NCBI GenBank assembly: GCA_024516035.1
Contig: CM044957.1
Span: forward strand, 48,738,449 to 48,802,448
Source: Bactericera cockerelli
Lineage: Eukaryota > Arthropoda > Insecta > Hemiptera > Triozidae
Direction of reading: 5' to 3'
DNA: 64,000 bases
Part shown: positions 59,294-64,000 of the stretch, in pieces
Layout of the letters: every line of letters starts with the position of its first letter
Position numbering within the stretch: position 1 is the stretch's first letter
Notes under the pieces: model-generated
The model's database searches: none
What the model was told of the DNA's origin: nothing
Seen by the model: only the letters and a program-made list of their open reading frames with translations
Made by a program: the position numbers and the translations under genes

Positions 59294-59870
59294 TTCTCTG
59301 AAGATATGGATACGAATCTCTATCTGAACAGATCTGAAGATGGAAGACAAGAGGTGTATTTTTCTTTTGGATAAAAAAAAAATCCAGGTTCAGTATTTCC
59401 AAATATTTCCAGTTTAGCTTTCCCACCATTCGTGAAAGAAAAATACGATTCGGTACTTTTAAAGATAAACAATGGACTTAACCTATAAAAGGAATGGAAG
59501 CAAAAATTTTATAAATCCATTTTGGTTCACCAAACTGGAAGAAGATTTTTCCTCTTCCAAAAGAAGAATGACTTTCTTCCAGTTCGTTCGTTTTATTCCA
59601 TTTGAATCCACTTTGGTCAGAAAAAAAATTACGGCTTATGAATTGAAAAACATGTCGTGAGCTCTAAAGTAATTTCCGTCGCTTCGTACGGGTTCACGAC
59701 TAGTAAAAAACAAACTCGACTCGAAATATTCGCCTGACTGCCGGGTGCCTCAACCCAGCATGCACTGGGCGAGTCATGAAGTAATCACTGTGATGCTACG
59801 GCCCCGGCACACTGAGCATACCGCTGATAGGCAGAAAGAAAATTACAGTATTCATGCCAGACAGCTTGAC
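59294..59870. other. Unassigned
   Basis: No element. The start of the 59745-60035 frame lies here, before the minisatellite. Confidence 0.4.
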
Positions 59871-59879
59871 GACACAGCT

Positions 59880-60340
59880 GGCCATGCTGCTCATTATAAT
59901 GGTTTTGTTACTGTTAGCAATGCTGCTCATTATAATGGTTTTGTTACTCTTAGTAATGCTGCTCTTTATAATGGTTTTGTTACTGACAATGCTGCTCATT
60001 ATAATGGTTTTGTTACTGACAATGCTGCTCATTAGAATGGTTTTGTTACTGTTAGTAATGCTGCTCATTATAATGGTTTTGTAATTGACAATGCTGCTTA
60101 TTATAATGGTTTTGTTACTGTTAGTGATGCTGCTCATTATAATGGTTTTGTTACTGACAATGCTGCTCATTATAATGGTTTTGTTACTGACAATGCTGCT
60201 CATTATAATGGCTTTGCTACTGTTAGTAATGCTGCTTATCATAATGGCTTTGTTACTGTTAGTTATGCTGCTCATTATAATGGCTTTGCTACTGTTATTA
60301 ATGCTGAACTCTCAATGCTGCCCATTATAATGGCTTTGCT
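59880..60340. repeat. 33/36-bp minisatellite, about 13 units
   Basis: Unit AATGCTGCTCATTATAATGG plus TTTTGTTACTGAC (33 bp) or TTTTGTTACTGTTAGT (36 bp). Only 3-bp length changes are seen, so frames stay open on both strands (minus up to 159 codons). Probably non-coding. Confidence 0.94.
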
Positions 60341-60376
60341 ACTCATTTTTCCTCACGAGGTATGAGTGGACCCCGG
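60338..60376 (-). mobile_element. tSINE-B fragment at the minisatellite edge
   Basis: CTACTCATTTTTCCTCACGA and GGTATGAGTGGACCCCGG. Confidence 0.8.
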
Positions 60377-60379
60377 TGA

Positions 60380-60825
60380 AATATGTAACAGAGAAATAAG
60401 TCGAAAGAGCTCTTTGAGAGCTACCGCCTGAAAATTTAGAAATACTTATCTGAGGAATCTTGAATATTATTTCTTCGAGAGTCAAAAATATCCCTACAGA
60501 GGGGACCCTCGTACAATTTAATCCTTAAGCGTTCTTAAAAGTGCCCCAAATCCTTCCAAATTTTGGCAGCCATCCTAAATTTATCTTGTATGTTTTTGAG
60601 AAATGTTGAGAAATTCGAAAATATATTTCAAGTCATCCACAAAATCTTGTCCATGTTTCGAAAACAAGGCGTCAATTAGCGTAACTTATGAATCCTTTAT
60701 CTGAACAGGAGTGAGGAAATTTAGAAATGTTCTTTGTTCTTTTAGTTTTTAAGTCAAATAGTTCCAAACGGCAGTAAACTCTTGGGATCTAATATTTATT
60801 TTATTATTATTTTATATAATTATTT
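60380..60825. other. No recognisable feature
   Basis: AT-rich, no frame. Confidence 0.5.
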
Positions 60826-60828
60826 ATT

Positions 60829-60998
60829 AATACGACATAGCTATGTACAAAGTAATGATAAAAATAAAATACAAAATTTAAAACAATATAAAAAAGAAAA
60901 AAACGATAAACCACATAATTATGTAGATAAAATACAGATGTCCTGACTAAAGGACGGGGTTATTGCTTATGACAATCTCTTCTACCCAACGCTTTTAA
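60829..60998 (-). mobile_element. LINE 3' tail (LT family)
   Basis: A-rich interior to GTCCTGACTAAAGGACGGGG and GACAATCTCTTCTACCCAACG. The AATAAAG end is degenerate. Confidence 0.6.
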
Positions 60999-61061
60999 TA
61001 AATTATACAACATTCTAAACAAGTACCTATTGAAGAATATTATTATACCTATTACTAGTCA

Positions 61062-61187
61062 ATTGCATTCTGGTCCAACCCAGGCTGGGTAAGGTTTTTA
61101 TGGGTAGCAGGTTTGTAAGTTTCCTGCGAATGAAGAATAACACCACCCCTCCCCGTCGTGATATGACGTTAAACCCAAACTATAAAT
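61062..61187 (+). mobile_element. 5S-SINE tail, 5'-truncated
   Basis: TCTGGTCCAACCCAGGCTGG, GGGTAGCAGGTTTGTAAGTT and CGTCGTGATATGACGTTAAA, reaching the A-rich end. Confidence 0.82.
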
Positions 61188-61189
61188 AT

Positions 61190-61366
61190 AATTTATATAT
61201 AATTATTTATGATTTTTTTAATACTTTTTTCTTTATTTTTATTAGTTTTTATAAAACATGTATGGGATGATGGTAAGAATAAGAATAAAATAAAGTAAAA
61301 ATGAATAATACACAAAAGAAAATTTTGAAAAATGTAAAAAAGGAAAAGAAAAAGTTAGTTTAAGTT
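61190..61366. other. No recognisable feature
   Basis: AT-rich, with a possible LT-like CATGTATGGGATGATGG segment. Confidence 0.4.
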
Positions 61367-61503
61367 ATCATAAATGTGTTAATCACTTTCGCTGTCTATC
61401 TACTCAAACTCGCGTTACTAAACCTTTGCTGAAACCGGGACAAGAATCACCGACCTCCAGGTTAGAAGTCCGCCGCCTTATCGATCAAGCTACTGAGATC
61501 GGT
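61367..61503 (-). mobile_element. tSINE-C copy
   Basis: GTTAATCACTTTCGCTGTCT, ACTAAACCTTTGCTGAAACC, AAGAATCACCGACCTCCAGG and GATCAAGCTACTGAGATCGG. Confidence 0.9.
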
Positions 61504-61504
61504 G

Positions 61505-61795
61505 AAAAGAAAAAAATGTAAGCATTATATACCCCTCTTCGCATGTTTTGCTCACACAGTAAAGATAATAATCATTTAACACGAGCCGTCTTCAAATCGC
61601 TTTCTAAAAACAAAAACAAATTCGTTTTCCTGGCAATAAATCTAAACGCAACGTTGGAAATCGTAATTTGTTTCTCAATTTTCTCTCTTCTGTTCTGACA
61701 TGAGCGGGACCCGAACAAGTTCGAATCATCCCACCCCATCTCCGCCATTTTGCTTTACTCTGAGTGATCCTCAAATTCCTCAATAATCCTCACAA
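61505..61795. other. Unassigned
   Basis: No element or frame. Confidence 0.5.
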
Positions 61796-62180
61796 GCCAG
61801 CGTCGATGGTCCGTTGAATACATGTGGAACATAAACACGAAAATTACTCCGCATTACAACTTCCTAAATCGATCCGCAAAAAATCTTTGCTAAAGTGTTT
61901 CATTCGCGGAGTGAGGAGTGCCTAGTGCGGAGTCACTCCGCGCTTTCAAGAACAGGGACCTGTTCTCGTGCTGTCACTGAAGTTAAACAACGTCCAGCGA
62001 ATTGTTAGGACTTGGATGGGTGACCATTCAAATTCGAATCCTCGTGATGCTGGCTAGTCCCGGCCCCACTCAGGCTGAGTGAGGTTCATTTGAGTAGTTG
62101 ATGTGTGAGTTGTCTGAGAATGAACTGAAAGTCCCCGTTGCGTCGTAATTATGACCATGTAGTCGAGAGCTACGTATATT
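61796..62180 (+). mobile_element. 5S-SINE with a ~135-bp insertion in the 5S head
   Basis: GCCAGCGTCGATGGTCCGTT starts the head. It resumes at CTGTTCTCGTGCTGTCACTG (61961), then AAGTTAAACAACGTCCAGCG, GGACTTGGATGGGTGACC, TCGTGATGCTGGCTAGTCCC and the tail to GCATGTAGTCGAGAGC-like sequence. This is the only copy besides 55.2 kb that keeps an intact box C region. Confidence 0.88.
61826..61960. mobile_element. Insert in the 5S head with a 10-bp hairpin
   Basis: The insert contains CGCGGAGTGA (61905-61914) and its exact inverse TCACTCCGCG (61933-61942), plus two direct GCGGAGT copies. Ends and target duplication are not clear. Confidence 0.6.
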
Positions 62181-62228
62181 TAACACCGTGCACTGGTCGT
62201 TAAGTGGTTCTCTTTCCCATTATTCCAA

Positions 62229-62290
62229 ACCTACTTGGGGTCGGCATTGGTCAACCTCTTACTCACGGTTGAGGAAAAGGTTGACCAGTG
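62229..62290. repeat. Echo of the 39.87-kb hairpin sequence
   Basis: TTGGGGTCGGCATTGGTCAA with CTCACGGTTGAGG and inverse AGGTTGACC. Confidence 0.5.
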
Positions 62291-62422
62291 CCAACATGTA
62301 GGGGAACGTCGGGAAGCTTTCGACGCGATGGGAACTGACAGCTGGTCGCACGCATTCCAATGTTTTTCCTCCAGTGGATAGCGTCCATGAAATTATCCCG
62401 CTATGGTTATTGGTAATAACAA

Positions 62423-62624
62423 CAACACTCTTTAGTGGAAGGAAACCACCAGGCGAGGTTAATGCTCAAAGCATTTTCTACCACCTAACCCTGAGAGTTA
62501 TTATATTATGTTGTCACAAACTCAAATTAATGAGGAAACATTCATGCATTGGGATTCGACCCAACGGATCCCTACGCTCGCTGGATTATCAGACTAGCGC
62601 GTTAACCACTTGACTACCAGTGTA
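62423..62624 (-). mobile_element. tSINE-A copy
   Basis: AACACTCTTTAGTGGAAGGA, AAGCATTTTCTACCACC, CACAAACTCAAATTAATGAG and GCGTTAACCACTTGACTACC. Confidence 0.88.
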
Positions 62625-62829
62625 ATTCGATTCATAGTGGTTAACTCTTCAATATCTTTTCAAGCGTGTTATTTCTAAAGTAGATGTTCTGATTTTTGTT
62701 AGACTAAATTTGTTCCATGTTAGTCTAAACAGACAGAATTGCTGACTCAATAGAATGCTGACTGATATCAATACATGGTATACATAGATAGGCCCTATGA
62801 CCTCTATTCAAATTATGATAGTTTATCAA

Positions 62830-62985
62830 TACATGGTATAACCATAACCATGTATGCCATCTATTGATATGTATACGATATGGATACAATGTATACCATC
62901 TATTGATATGTATATGATATGGATACAATGTATACCATCTATTGATATGTATACGATATGGATAGAATGTATACCATCTGTGGAC
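62830..62985. repeat. 39-bp minisatellite, three to four units
   Basis: Unit ATACCATCTATTGATATGTA plus TACGATATGGATACAATGT. 39 bp gives a 13-residue repeat in open frames on both strands (artefact). Confidence 0.9.
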
Positions 62986-63003
62986 ATTGGACATAGAGGT
63001 AGA

Positions 63004-63288
63004 GTAAGTTATACAAATAGAGAAGAAATAGGCCAGTCAGCAAAAGAGATGTGCCGACTGCCACAGACTGACTCCATCAGGTTAACCCTTGCTGCTCCCT
63101 AGGGCCTCAGAACGGACAACAAGTCTTTTCTCTATTAATCTTTTATGTAAGTTATACAAATAGAGAAGAAATAAACCAGTCAGCAAAAGAGATGTGCCGA
63201 CTGTCGCAGACTGACTCCATAAAGTTAACCCTTGCTGCTCCCTAGGGCCTCAGAACGGACAAAAGTCTCTTCTCCATTAATCTTATGT
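63004..63288. repeat. ~143-bp tandem duplication
   Basis: GTAAGTTATACAAATAGAGA starts at 63004 and 63147. Both copies share AGTCAGCAAAAGAGATGTGC, ACTGACTCCAT and CCTTGCTGCTCCCTAGGGCC. Confidence 0.93.
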
Positions 63289-63325
63289 ATCGTAAACCTG
63301 AGTTCCCTGGCTATCCCTTCCATCC

Positions 63326-63395
63326 TGTGCGAGGTCGGTGGTTCAAGTCCGTTCCAGCGTAGGTTTAGAAGCGAGTCGAGAATGTGATTACACAG
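63326..63395 (+). mobile_element. tSINE-C fragment
   Basis: GCGAGGTCGGTGGTTCAAGT, TCCAGCGTAGGTTTAG and GAATGTGATTACAC. Confidence 0.7.
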
Positions 63396-63399
63396 TTCA

Positions 63400-63655
63400 A
63401 CTTCTGATCCTAACTGGGTTAGTACTTCACTGGGTAAAAGCTCTACTGCTATTCCCTTGAGTTCATCCTGCGCATTGAATTACCTACCTCTTTTAAATTG
63501 TAAAATCATGAAATTGGATCATATGGTAGCGTCTAAAAAAGAAGAATAAGAAAAAAAAAATAATGTGACCAAGCAAACCTTTTTCCATGTTTCCCTTTGA
63601 GATGAATATGTTTCTTTCACTGAGTGCGTACTGATAATGCCGTTCTGTGATTTTG
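63400..63655. other. No recognisable feature
   Basis: AT-rich, no frame. Confidence 0.5.
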
Positions 63656-63667
63656 TTTATTCATACT

Positions 63668-63750
63668 GATTTTCCTCACGAGAAATTTGTTCCGCGAAGG
63701 GATTGAACCGGATCACTAACACCATGATTCTAGTCAGACAGGGTGACTAC
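63668..63750 (-). mobile_element. Diverged tRNA-like (tSINE-B-type) head
   Basis: TTTTCCTCACGAGAAATTTG and GATTGAACCGGATC with GACAGGGTGACTACT keep the order of an inverted tSINE-B with most of the body deleted. Confidence 0.4.
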
Positions 63751-63856
63751 TCATAGTTTGTTGTTTGATTATAATGAATTCGTACTCTGGACTCCAATTT
63801 TATTTGAAATCTGGCGGTTTTTCTATTATTGCATCTTGCACGTGATGTGTATGATG

Positions 63857-63859
<3 letters not shown>

Positions 63860-63904
<45 letters not shown>

Positions 63905-63932
63905 CTCTCTCTCTCTCTATCCTTTCTCTCTT
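63860..63932. repeat. (CT)n tract
   Basis: Nearly pure CT run with TCTCC interruptions. Artefact Ser/Leu and Arg/Glu frames. Confidence 0.95.
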
Positions 63933-64000
63933 AGAAATAACCGTTACACACATATACCTACGTCATAACAGCACACATAGTTCATGAGGACTAAGTCCTA

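Noticed and set aside
59745..60330. Repeat-protein genes on both strands at 60 kb
   Set aside because: A 33/36-bp minisatellite is open on both strands; no unique conserved portion.

Overview
The window reads as repeat-saturated intergenic or intronic DNA from an AT-rich metazoan genome, most likely an arthropod (inference). The reasons are the density of tRNA-derived and 5S rRNA-derived SINEs, LINE 3' tails, hAT, PIF/Harbinger-like and pogo-like DNA elements, long minisatellites and (GA)n/(CT)n tracts, together with the absence of any operon-like gene packing. A run of 100 Ns at the left edge is an assembly gap. I find no complete, confidently recognisable host protein gene. Nearly all long open frames are by-products of minisatellites, purine/pyrimidine tracts or SINEs. 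A few short frames (6.05-6.34, 16.5, 23.7, 29.96 and 56.6-57.0 kb) are kept as weak exon candidates, and two frames (0.75 kb; 32.7-33.3 kb) look like C-terminal remnants of LINE reverse-transcriptase ORFs.

Family labels used here. tSINE-A, -B, -C, -D, -J and -L are tRNA-derived SINEs, with A-box-like and GGTTCGAATCC-type B-box sequences. 5S-SINE has a head that is a recognisable 5S rRNA and a tail beginning GGTGAGGTTAATGTGGGTAG and ending near AAGCGACGTTAAACC plus poly(A). LT is a LINE 3' tail running from GGTTGGGTGGAAGAGATTGC to an AATAAAG-like signal and (ATA)n. Repeat F is an unclassified dispersed repeat with GACTATAAACAGGGAG tandem modules. tSINE-A, tSINE-D and LT end in (ATT/ATA)n, whereas tSINE-B, tSINE-J and 5S-SINE end in poly(A), which suggests two different mobilising LINE types.

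Layout: 0-4.7 kb, SINEs plus a ~97-bp tandem array invaded by three elements. 4.7-9.5 kb, foldback, pogo-like and LINE tails, and a 5S-SINE split by a 382-bp TIR element. 9.5-14 kb, tSINE-J, a tSINE-C split by a 129-bp PIF-like MITE, and nested LINE tails. 15.2-15.6 kb, an 18-bp minisatellite. 16-24 kb, mostly unrecognised sequence with scattered SINEs. 24.0 kb, a hammerhead-ribozyme repeat. 25.08-26.75 kb, a 25-bp minisatellite of about 67 copies. 28.5-31 kb, a 5S-SINE, GC-richer DNA, a 34-bp minisatellite and SINEs. 32.7-33.3 kb, a LINE ORF remnant with an in-frame 33-bp expansion. 33.9-35.2 kb, CT-rich DNA. 35.9-36.0 kb, a second, structurally intact hammerhead ribozyme on the minus strand. 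36.2-37.7 kb, tandem duplications. 38.9-53.4 kb, five members of a TACAGGGT-ended foldback family, including a 1.66-kb palindrome. 54.9-56.3 kb, a hAT-like element with a perfect 8-bp target duplication and a nested 5S-SINE that has its own 15-bp duplication. 57-64 kb, unrecognised DNA, SINE fragments, a 5S-SINE with an insertion, and small tandem arrays.

The most notable features are the two hammerhead ribozymes in 126-145-bp direct repeats, of the kind known from Penelope-like elements and retrozymes; the TACAGGGT palindrome family; the 625-bp inverted-repeat element with a 45-bp tandem core; a 5S/tRNA SINE chimera; and several nested insertions whose empty sites can be read from sibling copies in the same window.
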